In this document: positions 1 to 8,658 of the stretch, one piece after another
How the letters are laid out: the number at the start of each line of letters is the position of its first letter
Position numbering within the stretch: the first letter of the stretch is position 1
DNA from: Rhizobium sp. CSW-27
GTDB taxonomy: Bacteria; Pseudomonadota; Alphaproteobacteria; Rhizobiales; Rhizobiaceae
NCBI RefSeq assembly: GCF_018760785.1
Contig: NZ_JAHHZO010000001.1
Span: 310,001 to 374,000 of the forward strand
DNA length: 64,000 nt
Reading direction: 5' to 3'
The notes under the pieces: model-generated
Told to the model about the DNA's origin: nothing
Seen by the model: the letters and a program-made list of their open reading frames with translations, nothing else
Databases searched by the model: none
Position numbers and translations under genes: made by a program

Positions 1-775
1 CTATTACTTCGCCCAGTCGCTGACGCGCGACGCCAATGTACTGGTCGCCGATTTCGGTGGCGGCACCACCGACTATTCGCTGATCCGCTTCGAACGTCAT
101 GCGGGCCAGCTGCGCGCCGTGCCGATCGGCCATTCCGGTGTCGGCATTGCCGGCGATCACTTCGATTACCGGCTGATCGACAATCTGGTCTCGCCCGAAA
201 TCGGCAAGGGCAGCCATTTCAAGAGTTTTGGCAAGCTTCTGGATGTGCCGGCCGGTTACTATGCGAATTTCGGCCGCTGGAACCAGCTGTCGATCTTCAA
301 GACGACGCGCGAATTCACCGACCTGCAGTCGCTGGTCCGCTCCGCGACCGAGCCGGACAAGCTGGAACTCTTCATCGAACTGATCGAGCATGACGAGGGC
401 TATCCGCTCTACCAGGCGATCTCCGCCACCAAGATGGCACTGTCGCAGGCGGAAGAGGCTGAATTCCGATTCGCGCCACTCGGCAGGGCCGGCCACAAGA
501 CGGTGAAACGCAGCGATTTCGAAAGCTGGATCGCCGACGACCTTGCCCGCATCGAGGAGGCGCTCGACGAGGTGCTGACCAGGACCAATACGCCGGCAGG
601 CGCGGTTGACAAGGTGTTCCTGACCGGCGGCACATCCTTCGTACCGGCCGTGCGCAACATCTTCCGCCGGCGTTTCGACGATGGCCGCATCGAAAGCGGC
701 GGCGAGCTCCTGTCGATTGCCCATGGCCTGGCGCTCATCGGCGAAAGCGGCGACGTTCAGCAGTGGGCGGCCTGA
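1..775 (+). CDS. Hsp70 family protein, 5' end outside the window
   Basis: This is the C-terminal part of an Hsp70/actin-fold ATPase. The open frame runs in from before base 1 (codons start at base 2), so the start is not visible. Early in the frame lies VADFGGGTTDYSLIRF, the phosphate-2 loop of Hsp70 proteins (DxGGGTxD), and later VFLTGGTSFVPAVRN, the adenosine-binding motif. The protein ends soon after that motif, with no room for the substrate-binding domain of DnaK. It therefore fits the short YegD-like branch of the family, whose role is poorly defined. The next gene starts 54 bases downstream on the same strand. Confidence 0.85.
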   Translation, partial: YYFAQSLTRDANVLVADFGGGTTDYSLIRFERHAGQLRAVPIGHSGVGIAGDHFDYRLIDNLVSPEIGKGSHFKSFGKLLDVPAGYYANFGRWNQLSIFKTTREFTDLQSLVRSATEPDKLELFIELIEHDEGYPLYQAISATKMALSQAEEAEFRFAPLGRAGHKTVKRSDFESWIADDLARIEEALDEVLTRTNTPAGAVDKVFLTGGTSFVPAVRNIFRRRFDDGRIESGGELLSIAHGLALIGESGDVQQWAA

Positions 776-829
776 AGGAAACGCCCTGCATGGCTTTCTC
801 GTGACGTCGGGATCGGCTAAGGTCAGACC

Positions 830-1705
830 ATGACAGCCGCCGAGCCCCTTTCCCCCGCAGCCCTCTCCGCCCTTCTGCATTTCTATGCGGATTGCGGCGT
901 GGAATGGCTGCTGGAGGACGCGCCAGTCGATCGTATTGCCGAATTTTCCGAACAGCAGGCGGCGCGCGCTGCGCAGCGGCGCGAACGGCCGGCGGCCCCG
1001 CAGCAGGCGCCGGCCCGGCCAGCAGCTGCCGGCACAGCCGCGCGCGGCACGGCAACACCGGTTCAGCGCTCTTCCGCGCCCGCAGCCGCCATTGCCGTTC
1101 CGGACGCGGACGCCGTGGCCGCGGCGCGGCAGGCCGCCCGTGACGCCCGGACGCTGGACGAGCTGAAGCTGGCGCTCGAGGCCTTCGGCGGCTGCAATCT
1201 GAAGAACGGCGCCCGCTCCACCGTGTTTGCCACCGGCAGCCCCACCTCCGGCGTGATGGTGCTCGGCCCGATGCCGACCGCCGATGACGACCGCGATGGC
1301 CTTCCCTTTTCCGGTCGCCAGGGACAGTTGCTCGACCGCATGCTGGCGGCGATTGGCCTGTCGCGCGAGACGGTGCTACTGTCGACCGTGGTGCCGTGGC
1401 GCCCGCCGGGCAACCGGGCTCCCTCGCCCGCCGAGACAGATATCTGCCGCCCCTTCATCGAACGCCAGATCGAACTGGCCGCACCGCGCCACCTGCTGCT
1501 GCTCGGCAATTTCACCGCGCGCTTCTTTCTCGGCGAGGAGGGAACCATCTTCAGCCTGCGCGGCAGCTGGCGGGAGATCTCCATCGGCCCCCTCATCCTG
1601 CCGGCCCTGGCCAGCCTCCACCCGCAGGACCTGCTGACCGCCCCCGCCAACAAGGCGCTTGCCTGGCAGGATCTTCTGGCCTTCCGCCAGCGGCTTCAGA
1701 GCTGA
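830..1705 (+). CDS. Uracil-DNA glycosylase family 4-like protein with degenerate Fe-S ligands
   Basis: The protein has 291 residues: an Ala/Pro-rich N-terminal region (about 1-110), then a family 4-type uracil-DNA glycosylase fold. Family landmarks are GLPFSGRQGQLLDRML (about 157-172), RPPGNRAPSPAE (191-202), a LLLLGN strand (223-227), RGSW (244-247) and the HP motif in SLHPQDLL (262-269). Thermostable relatives bind a 4Fe-4S cluster through four cysteines. Here only two remain, Cys122 and Cys206. The second position is Lys125, and the residue directly before RPPGNR is Trp190. The usual GEAPG active-site motif reads GPMPT. It is therefore uncertain that the protein holds a cluster or removes uracil. 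It could be an alphaproteobacterial subfamily with altered function. Confidence 0.75.
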   Translation: MTAAEPLSPAALSALLHFYADCGVEWLLEDAPVDRIAEFSEQQAARAAQRRERPAAPQQAPARPAAAGTAARGTATPVQRSSAPAAAIAVPDADAVAAARQAARDARTLDELKLALEAFGGCNLKNGARSTVFATGSPTSGVMVLGPMPTADDDRDGLPFSGRQGQLLDRMLAAIGLSRETVLLSTVVPWRPPGNRAPSPAETDICRPFIERQIELAAPRHLLLLGNFTARFFLGEEGTIFSLRGSWREISIGPLILPALASLHPQDLLTAPANKALAWQDLLAFRQRLQS

Positions 1706-1727
1706 GTGGCGGCGGGAATCGCTCCTC

Positions 1728-1741
1728 TTAACAATTTATGA
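1728..1741 (+). promoter_or_regulatory. CtrA-like half-site TTAACAATTTATGA upstream of a small gene
   Basis: The sequence TTAACAATTTATGA occurs here and again, identically, at 6177-6190 upstream of pleC. It reads as TTAA, seven bases, then TGAA, one mismatch from the TTAA-N7-TTAA element bound by the cell-cycle regulator CtrA in alphaproteobacteria. It lies about 115 bases before the small gene at 1857. Binding by CtrA is inferred. Confidence 0.35.
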
Positions 1742-1856
1742 AAGAAGCCATGCAACTTGCGCATGGCAGCGGCGCGATCAGCAGCGTTGCATGAACGATG
1801 TTGCAGTGCAATATTAGCAATGCGTCTTGGGAGGAACAGATTTAGGAACCAAGGCC

Positions 1857-2048
1857 ATGACCACACGCATTCGTCCCATTCACTCCGGCTTCGAGACCCT
1901 GCGTCTCGCCGGTCTTTCGCCGCGCTCGACGCAAGGCTACCACCGTTTCGGCACCGCAACCCACGAGCAGCTGACCGCTCGCGCCAGCGCCCGTCGCGGC
2001 ATGCTGACGCGCCCGACGGCGATTTTTGCCGATTTCCGTGAACGCTGA
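1857..2048 (+). CDS. Small hypothetical protein (63 aa)
   Basis: This short basic protein is rich in Arg, Thr and Ala, with no signal peptide, membrane segment or recognised domain. The ATG at 1857 (protein begins MTTRIRPIHSG) is chosen because the longer in-frame start at 1827 adds residues without coding character. The stop is 16 bases before the next small gene, and the two probably share a transcript. An AT-richer leader with a CtrA-like half-site lies upstream. I do not recognise the family. Confidence 0.45.
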   Translation: MTTRIRPIHSGFETLRLAGLSPRSTQGYHRFGTATHEQLTARASARRGMLTRPTAIFADFRER

Positions 2049-2064
2049 GCCGAGAGAGACCGCC

Positions 2065-2208
2065 ATGAACCATTCGATCCGTTATCTGAAGAGCCTGCGC
2101 GAGACTGTCGCCAGCATCGGCGCCGCCGTGCGCGCCAGCCGGGAATTCACCCTGTCCGCCGGTACGGCCGAGCGCGCGCAGCATCAGGGCTCGTCCATTC
2201 CGCTCTGA
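2065..2208 (+). CDS. Small hypothetical protein (47 aa)
   Basis: The protein begins MNHSIRYLKSLRETVASIG. It has a likely amphipathic helix over residues 3-27 and a polar tail. The ATG at 2065 is preceded by a purine-rich stretch (GAGAGAGA, 2052-2059) that can serve as ribosome binding site. It follows the preceding small gene on the same strand and converges on the DMT transporter. In size it resembles the many short stress-related proteins of rhizobia, but it lacks the DUF1127 motif and I do not recognise the family. Confidence 0.45.
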   Translation: MNHSIRYLKSLRETVASIGAAVRASREFTLSAGTAERAQHQGSSIPL

Positions 2209-2226
2209 ACTGTCGATGCCGATCCT

Positions 2227-3165
2227 TCATGCCGGCGGCGAGGAAGCCTTCCTCGCCGCTTTGCGTTCCAGCCCCAGCTGGTGCTCGCGATAGATGATGA
2301 AGATGCCGGCCGAGACGGTGATCGCGGTGCCGATGAGCATCTGGATGGTCGGAATGTCGCCGAACAGGAAATAGGCGATGACGATGCCGAGGATGATCGA
2401 GGAATAGTCGAAGGGCGCCACCGTCGAGACATCGGCATGCCGATAGCTTTCCGTCAGGAAGATCTGGCCGAGCCCGCCGAAGAAGCCGGAGGAAACGAGA
2501 AAGATCTTCTCCTCCAGCGTCAGCACCGCCCAGCCGAACGGCAGGCTGATCAGCGAGAAAACGGCGGCCGTCAGCGAGAAATAGACGACGATGGTGGAGG
2601 TCTTTTCCGTGCGCACCAGTTGCCGCGTCTGCACCATGGCAAGCCCGCCGAGCACCGCCGACATCAGCACGGCAAGCGCCCCCACGGCCGGGCCGCTGTC
2701 CATGCCGCCATGGCTGAACAGCGACAGCTTCGGCCAGGAAATGATCATCACACCGAAAATGCCGATGGCCACCGCCGTCCAGCGATAGACACGCACCGTC
2801 TCCTTGAGGATCAGCGCCGCAAAGATGACCGCCATCAGCGGCGAGGCATAGCCGATGGCGATCGCATCCGGCAGAGGCAGGTGGATGAGGCCGTAGAAGC
2901 CGCAGGCCATGGCCGCAATGCCGAGCGTGCCCCGCTTCAGGTGACCGAGCGGACTGTCTGTGCGAAAGGCGGTGCGCAAGTCGCCGCGCATGGCCAGATA
3001 GATGAGGATCGGCACCAGCGCGAAGGCGGAGCGGAAGAAGGTGATCTGGCCTGCCGGAATGCCATCCCCCGCCGCCTTGATGCAGGTCTGCATTCCCAGA
3101 AACACGATGACGGACATCACTTTCATCGCAATCCCCCGCAGGGGATTCTGCGCATCGGCACTCAT
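2227..3165 (-). CDS. EamA/DMT-family transporter
   Basis: This is an inner-membrane protein of about 312 residues with ten predicted hydrophobic helices arranged as two EamA repeats, typical of drug/metabolite exporters. Characteristic stretches are FFRSAFALVPILIYL in the first repeat and EESYRHADVSTVAPFDY-like spacing before the last helices (here TESYRHADVSTVAPFDYSS). The start at 3165 (MSADAQNPLRG) is preferred over an upstream ATG at 3231 because the extra residues are Cys/Pro-rich and not membrane-like. The substrate cannot be read from the sequence. It is transcribed divergently from pepN across about 270 bases. Confidence 0.85.
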   Translation of the reverse strand: MSADAQNPLRGIAMKVMSVIVFLGMQTCIKAAGDGIPAGQITFFRSAFALVPILIYLAMRGDLRTAFRTDSPLGHLKRGTLGIAAMACGFYGLIHLPLPDAIAIGYASPLMAVIFAALILKETVRVYRWTAVAIGIFGVMIISWPKLSLFSHGGMDSGPAVGALAVLMSAVLGGLAMVQTRQLVRTEKTSTIVVYFSLTAAVFSLISLPFGWAVLTLEEKIFLVSSGFFGGLGQIFLTESYRHADVSTVAPFDYSSIILGIVIAYFLFGDIPTIQMLIGTAITVSAGIFIIYREHQLGLERKAARKASSPPA

Positions 3166-3437
3166 TCGGCAGCTCGCGGCAAAGCCGGCCACGGGCAACC
3201 CGGCCGGAACAGGACATGACTCACATCGCAAGAACCTAGCGCAATGCCGACAAATGACACATCACGACTTGTGATGAATTCATCAATCCGGAAAAAACGC
3301 ACCGCAGGCCTTGGCCCCGACCAGCCTTTTGACTAGGGTTTTAACAATCGTTCAGCTTTGGATGCAATATTCCAGCCCCAATCGCAACCGTCGCACGACA
3401 AACGGCGCCATCCGGCAAGTCCAAACCAGGGAACATC

Positions 3438-6086
3438 ATGCGTACAGATACGGGTCAGATCGTCCATCTGGCAGACTACCGCCCCACTGACTTCATCCTG
3501 GAACGCGTCGATCTTACCTTCGAACTGGACCCGACAGCAACACGTCTGGAATCCCGGCTGATCTTCCACCGCCGCGACGGTGCGGCCCCTGAGGCAGCGC
3601 TGGTGCTTGACGGCGACGATCTGGTGCTTGCCGACCTGCGCCTTGACCAGAACGAGATGCCGGCCGGGCAGTTCGACGCGACGCCGGACAGTCTGGTGAT
3701 CCGCGACCTGCCGCTGGCCAGCCCCTTCGAGGTCACGGTTGTCACCATCATCAATCCCGAGGCCAACACGCAGCTGATGGGCCTCTACCGCACCAATGGC
3801 GTCTACTGCACCCAGTGCGAGGCGGAGGGTTTCCGCCGCATCACCTATTTCCCGGACCGGCCGGACGTGCTGGCGCCCTATACGGTCACCGTCATCGCCG
3901 ACAAGGCGGCCAATCCCGTCCTGCTGTCGAACGGCAATTTCCTTGGCGGCGGCAATTATGACGAAGGCCGCCACTTCGCCGCCTGGTTCGATCCCTTCCC
4001 GAAGCCGAGCTACCTGTTCGCCCTCGTCGCCGGCGATCTCGGAGTCGTGGAAGACACGTTCACCACCATGTCCGGTCGTGAGGTGGCACTGAAGATCTAT
4101 GTCGAGCACGGCAAGGAACCGCGCGCAGCCTATGCCATGGACGCCCTGAAGCGCTCCATGCGCTGGGACGAGGAACGCTTCGGCCGGGAATATGACCTCG
4201 ACATCTTCATGATCGTCGCCGTGTCCGACTTCAACATGGGGGCCATGGAGAACAAGGGCCTCAACGTCTTCAACGACAAATACGTGCTGGCCGATCCCGA
4301 GACGGCGACCGACCAGGACTATGCCAATATCGAGGCGATCATCGCCCACGAATACTTCCACAACTGGACGGGCAACCGCATCACCTGCCGCGACTGGTTC
4401 CAGTTGTGCCTGAAGGAAGGGCTCACCGTCTATCGCGACCACGAGTTCTCCGCCGACCAGCGCTCGCGTGCCGTCAAGCGCATCGCCGAAGTGCGTCACC
4501 TGAAGGCCGAACAGTTCCCGGAGGATGCCGGCCCGCTTGCCCATCCGGTGCGGCCGACGACCTATCGCGAGATCAACAACTTCTACACGACGACCGTCTA
4601 CGAAAAGGGGTCGGAAGTCACCCGCATGATCGCGACCATTCTCGGACGCGATACCTTCAAGCAGGGCATGGACCTCTATTTCGAGCGGCATGACGGGGAT
4701 GCGGCCACCGTCGAGGATTTCGTCGCCTGCTTTGCGCAGGTGAGCGGCCGCGATCTCGGCCAGTTTTCCCGCTGGTATCACCAGGCCGGCACACCGATGG
4801 TCACCGCCTCGGCCACCTATGATGCGACCGGCCGCACCTTTGCCCTGACGCTGGAACAGACCGTGCCGCCGACACCCGGCCAGTCGGCAAAGGAGCCGAT
4901 GCACATTCCCCTCTCCTTCGCCCTGATCCTCGACAACGGCTCCGTCGCTGAGCCCTCGTCGATCGAAGGCGGCGAAGTGACGGGCGACGTGCTGCATCTG
5001 ACCGAGCGCCGCCAGACCTTCACCTTCTCCGGCATCGGCGCACGCCCGGTGCTGTCGCTCAACCGCGGCTTCTCCGCGCCCATCAATCTCGACTTCCGCC
5101 AGGCGCCGGCGGATCTCGCCCATATTGCCCGCCACGACAGCGATCTCTTCGCGCGCTGGCAGGCGCTGACCGATCTGGCTCTGCCCAATCTCCTGCAGGC
5201 GGCGCGGGATGCGCGCGACGGCAGGGAGATCAGCTGCGATCCGGCCTTCCTCGCGGCACTGCTCGAAGTCGCCGGCGACGAGAGCCTGGAGCCCGCCTTC
5301 CGGGCGCAGGCGCTTGCCCTGCCCAGCGAGGCCGATATTGCCCGCGAACTCGGCAGCAACAACGATCCGGATGCCATCCATGCCGGGCGCCAGGCAATTC
5401 TGGCGCGGCTGGCCGGCGAAGGGGCCGCCATCTTCGAGGCCCTGTTTGCCGACATGCGCATGCAGGGCGCCTTCTCCCCGGATGCGGCGAGCGCCGGCCG
5501 GCGCGCATTGCGCAACACGGCCCTTTCCTACCTCTCCTACCTCGAGGGTGGTGTCGCCCGGGCTGCCGACGCCTTTGCCGCGGCCGACAACATGACGGAC
5601 ATGACGCAGGCGCTCACCGTGCTTGCCCACCGTTTCCCCGGCGAGGCTGCCACCGCCAATGCGCTGGGCGCCTTCCTCAAGCGTTTCGACGACAATCCGC
5701 TGGTGCTCGACAAGTGGTTCTCCATCCAGGCGACCATTCCCGGCCATGCGACGCTGGCGCGGGTCAAGGCGCTGATGGAGGATCCGCACTTCGTCGCCTC
5801 CAATCCGAACCGCATGCGCGCCCTCGTCGGCACCTTCGCCTTTGCCAATCCCACCGGCTTCAACCGCAGGGATGGCGAGGGCTACCGTTTCCTCGCCCGG
5901 CAGATTCTCGCAATCGATCCGCGCAATCCGCAGCTGGCAGCCCGCATCCTTACCGCCATGCGCTCCTGGCGATCGCTGGAACCGGTGCGCGCCGGGCAGG
6001 CACGCGCCGCACTCGGCGAGATCGCGGAGGCTGCCGGCCTCTCCACGGATGTGCGCGACATCGTCGAGCGGATGATCAAGGACTGA
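3438..6086 (+). CDS. pepN: Aminopeptidase N (M1 family zinc peptidase)
   Basis: This cytoplasmic metallopeptidase removes N-terminal residues from peptides. At 882 residues it matches proteobacterial PepN. The substrate-anchoring motif GAMEN is near residue 268. The zinc site HEYFHNW is near 304-310, and the third ligand is the Glu of KEGLTVY about 19 residues further on. The remainder forms the M1 C-terminal domains (a beta domain, then an all-helical DUF3458-type domain with a conserved PTGFNRRDGEGYRF segment). The ATG at 3438 (MRTDTGQIVHLADYRP) follows GGGAACATC. An upstream TTAACAAT at 3341 may be regulatory. No defects were seen. Confidence 0.95.
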   Translation: MRTDTGQIVHLADYRPTDFILERVDLTFELDPTATRLESRLIFHRRDGAAPEAALVLDGDDLVLADLRLDQNEMPAGQFDATPDSLVIRDLPLASPFEVTVVTIINPEANTQLMGLYRTNGVYCTQCEAEGFRRITYFPDRPDVLAPYTVTVIADKAANPVLLSNGNFLGGGNYDEGRHFAAWFDPFPKPSYLFALVAGDLGVVEDTFTTMSGREVALKIYVEHGKEPRAAYAMDALKRSMRWDEERFGREYDLDIFMIVAVSDFNMGAMENKGLNVFNDKYVLADPETATDQDYANIEAIIAHEYFHNWTGNRITCRDWFQLCLKEGLTVYRDHEFSADQRSRAVKRIAEVRHLKAEQFPEDAGPLAHPVRPTTYREINNFYTTTVYEKGSEVTRMIATILGRDTFKQGMDLYFERHDGDAATVEDFVACFAQVSGRDLGQFSRWYHQAGTPMVTASATYDATGRTFALTLEQTVPPTPGQSAKEPMHIPLSFALILDNGSVAEPSSIEGGEVTGDVLHLTERRQTFTFSGIGARPVLSLNRGFSAPINLDFRQAPADLAHIARHDSDLFARWQALTDLALPNLLQAARDARDGREISCDPAFLAALLEVAGDESLEPAFRAQALALPSEADIARELGSNNDPDAIHAGRQAILARLAGEGAAIFEALFADMRMQGAFSPDAASAGRRALRNTALSYLSYLEGGVARAADAFAAADNMTDMTQALTVLAHRFPGEAATANALGAFLKRFDDNPLVLDKWFSIQATIPGHATLARVKALMEDPHFVASNPNRMRALVGTFAFANPTGFNRRDGEGYRFLARQILAIDPRNPQLAARILTAMRSWRSLEPVRAGQARAALGEIAEAAGLSTDVRDIVERMIKD

Positions 6087-6095
6087 TTGAATCCT

Positions 6096-6133
6096 GGGAT
6101 TGCCACCACTTCAGGCTTTGCCGTGGCAATCCC
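6096..6133 (+). terminator. Inverted repeat downstream of pepN
   Basis: GGGATTGCCAC (6096-6106) and GTGGCAATCCC (6123-6133) form a perfect 11-bp stem around a 16-base loop, ten bases after the pepN stop codon. No T-run follows. It may act as an mRNA 3' stabiliser or a weak or factor-dependent terminator, not a classical intrinsic one. Confidence 0.5.
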
Positions 6134-6176
6134 TGCAGCCTGTGATTCCGGCCGGCGAAAAAACCCGGCATCATGG

Positions 6177-6190
6177 TTAACAATTTATGA
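6177..6190 (+). promoter_or_regulatory. CtrA-like half-site upstream of pleC
   Basis: TTAACAATTTATGA is identical to the element at 1728-1741 and lies about 95 bases before the pleC start. PleC-type kinases sit in the DivK/CtrA circuit, so feedback by CtrA would make sense, but only the half-site TTAAC is a strong match. Confidence 0.35.
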
Positions 6191-6282
6191 CCGCACGCTC
6201 TGGACAAGCCGAATCGGCTTTGATTCACTGTGCATAGTTCGCAAGCGGCATTGCGAATCAGCATGAGGGATCAATCAGAACG

Positions 6283-8658
6283 ATGGCTGACGTGCAGCGG
6301 GAAACCGCAGCCGGAGAACGGTTGCGTTTCAAATTTCCGGACTGGCTGGCTTTCCAGCTGAGCACCGGGAACAGCCTGTGCGCGCTCAAGCGCCGGCTCG
6401 AAGAGCTTCCGAGCGCCGAACTGTGGCTGAAGCGGTCGATCCCGCTGCTCATCATTGCCTTCCTTGCCGTGATCGCGGCCTCCCGCCTGCTCGGCCTGGT
6501 TTCGGAGCGGGCGCGCATGGAAGAAGCGGCGCGCCAGTCGACGGCGCTGCTGGCGGCGGCCAGCGCGGCAGCCTTTGCCGGCCACGAGCAGGCCTTCGCC
6601 ACCGATGATCGCAAGGCGGCCGAAGAGCGGCTGTCGCTCTTCCTGCCGCAGAACAAGCTGCAGGCCGGCGCCTTCGTCATCCTGGTCGATGCGGGCGGTC
6701 GCGTCTTTGGCGGAACGCGTCAGGCAGCGCCCTATCTCGACGCGCAGCTTGCCACCCTTCTGCCGGAAATGGTGGCGCTGCGCCGCTTCAACGGCGATGA
6801 CGGCGTCATCGAGACCACCTTCAACGGCGTTCCCCACTATGCGGCCATCAAGGCGCTCGGCGGCCCGCAGGGCGGCCTCGTCGTCGCGGCCCATTCGCTG
6901 GAAGGCGCCGACCAGTTCTGGCGCCAGCAGGTGTCGCTCAATGTCACGCTGTTCACCGGCATTTCCTCGGTGCTGCTCGTCATTCTCTATGCCTATTACA
7001 TGCAGGTGAAGCGCGCCCGCGATGCCGACGAGATCTTCCTCGAATCCAACATGCGCGTCGAAACGGCGCTGTCGCGCGGACGCTGCGGCCTGTGGGATTT
7101 CGACCTCGCCAACCGCCGGCTGTTCTGGTCGCGCTCCATGTATGAAATGCTCGGCCTGCCGCCGGGCAACAACATGCTGTCCTTCAGCGAGGCGGCCCGG
7201 CTGATGCATCCGGCCGATGGCAACCTGTTTGCGCTGGCGCGTGCCGTCGGCCGCGGCAATGCCAAGCAGATCGACCAAGTGTTCCGCATGCGCCATGCTG
7301 CTGGCCATTATGTCTGGATGCGCGCCCGCGCCCAGGTGATGAAGTCGAGCAGCGGCCGCACGCATGTCATCGGCATCGCAATGGACGTGACGGAGCAGCA
7401 CCGCCTCGCCCAGCGTTATGCGGAAGCCGACCAGCGTCTGGCCGATGCGATCGAATGCACCTCGGAAGCCTTCGTGCTGTGGGACAAGAACGACCGGCTG
7501 GTGATGTGCAACACCCACTTCCAGCAGGCCTACGGGCTGCCGGACAAGGTTCTGGTGCCGGGCACCGAAAAGAGCGTGGTCACCGCTGCCGCCGCCCGTC
7601 CGGTGATCGAGCGGCGCATCGTCGATCCGGATCACAACGGCTTTTCGCGCACCACCGAGGTGCAGCTTGCCGACGAGCGCTGGCTGCAGATCAACGAACG
7701 CCGCACGCGCGATGGCGGCATGGTCTCGGTCGGCACCGACATCACCCTTCTCAAGCGCCATCAGGAGCGCCTGCGCGAATCCGAGCGACGCCTGATGGCA
7801 ACCATCGGCGACCTCTCCGCTTCCCAGAAGAAGCTCGAGCGCCAGAAGGCGGAGCTTTCGATCGCCAATGCCAATTATCAGGCGGAAAAGGAACGCGCCG
7901 AGGCCGCCAACAAGGCGAAGTCGGAATTCCTCGCCAATATGAGCCACGAACTGCGCACGCCGCTGAACGCCATTCTCGGCTTCTCGGAAATCCTGGTCAA
8001 CGGCATGTTCGGCCCGGTCGGCTCGCCGAAATACAGCGAATATGCCCGCGACATCCACGACAGCGGCAAGCACCTGCTCAACGTCATCAACGACATCCTC
8101 GACATGTCGAAGATCGAGGCGGGTCACATGAAGATCGTCTGCGAGAACATCGATCTCGCACCGCTGATCGAAGAAAGCATCCGCCTCACCGCCATGCCGG
8201 CGGAAGCCAAGCTGATCGCCGTCACCCAGCGCGTTGCCTCTGGCCTGCACATGCATGGCGACCGCCGCGCCATGAAGCAGATCTTCCTCAACATCCTGTC
8301 CAATGCGGTGAAGTTCACCAATGAAGGCGGCCGGGTGGAACTGCGCGCCCGCCAGTCGGAGCGCGGCATCTGGCTCACCATCGCCGATACCGGCATCGGC
8401 ATTCCCAAGGCGGCACTCGGCAAGATCGGCCAGCCCTTCGAGCAGGTGCAGAGCCAGTATGCCAAGAGCAAGGGCGGCTCCGGCCTCGGCCTTGCCATTT
8501 CCCGCTCGCTGGTCAGCCTGCATGGCGGCACCATGCGCATCCGCTCTGCGGTGGATCGCGGCACGGTCGTCTCGCTGTTCATTCCTCAGAAGCAGGGCTG
8601 CTGCGCGCAGACAGGCATGCCTGCAGGATCGATCGCACGCTCTTCGACAGCCGCTTGA
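6283..8658 (+). CDS. pleC: PleC-type sensor histidine kinase
   Basis: The protein has 791 residues. A membrane segment at about 50-66 and another near 230-245 bracket a periplasmic region of about 160 residues. Two PAS-like domains follow (about 265-370 and 385-490), then a coiled segment, the HisKA domain with MSHELRTPLNAILGF (phospho-acceptor His about 555), and an HATPase domain with NAVKFTNEGG, DTGIGIP and GGSGLGLAISR. The extended HisKA signature (FSEIL then SGKHLLNVINDILDMSKIEAG) is that of the PleC/DivJ/PdhS group, which acts on the response regulator DivK in asymmetric division. Position next to glnE agrees with rhizobial pleC. The last residues overlap the end of convergent glnE by 80 bases. 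Confidence 0.78.
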   Translation: MADVQRETAAGERLRFKFPDWLAFQLSTGNSLCALKRRLEELPSAELWLKRSIPLLIIAFLAVIAASRLLGLVSERARMEEAARQSTALLAAASAAAFAGHEQAFATDDRKAAEERLSLFLPQNKLQAGAFVILVDAGGRVFGGTRQAAPYLDAQLATLLPEMVALRRFNGDDGVIETTFNGVPHYAAIKALGGPQGGLVVAAHSLEGADQFWRQQVSLNVTLFTGISSVLLVILYAYYMQVKRARDADEIFLESNMRVETALSRGRCGLWDFDLANRRLFWSRSMYEMLGLPPGNNMLSFSEAARLMHPADGNLFALARAVGRGNAKQIDQVFRMRHAAGHYVWMRARAQVMKSSSGRTHVIGIAMDVTEQHRLAQRYAEADQRLADAIECTSEAFVLWDKNDRLVMCNTHFQQAYGLPDKVLVPGTEKSVVTAAAARPVIERRIVDPDHNGFSRTTEVQLADERWLQINERRTRDGGMVSVGTDITLLKRHQERLRESERRLMATIGDLSASQKKLERQKAELSIANANYQAEKERAEAANKAKSEFLANMSHELRTPLNAILGFSEILVNGMFGPVGSPKYSEYARDIHDSGKHLLNVINDILDMSKIEAGHMKIVCENIDLAPLIEESIRLTAMPAEAKLIAVTQRVASGLHMHGDRRAMKQIFLNILSNAVKFTNEGGRVELRARQSERGIWLTIADTGIGIPKAALGKIGQPFEQVQSQYAKSKGGSGLGLAISRSLVSLHGGTMRIRSAVDRGTVVSLFIPQKQGCCAQTGMPAGSIARSSTAA

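Noticed and set aside
3333..5789. Long antisense open frame of 818 codons opposite pepN
   Set aside because: It is a shadow of the high-GC coding strand: composition rich in Gly, Arg, Val and His, no recognisable motif, while pepN itself is complete with all catalytic residues.
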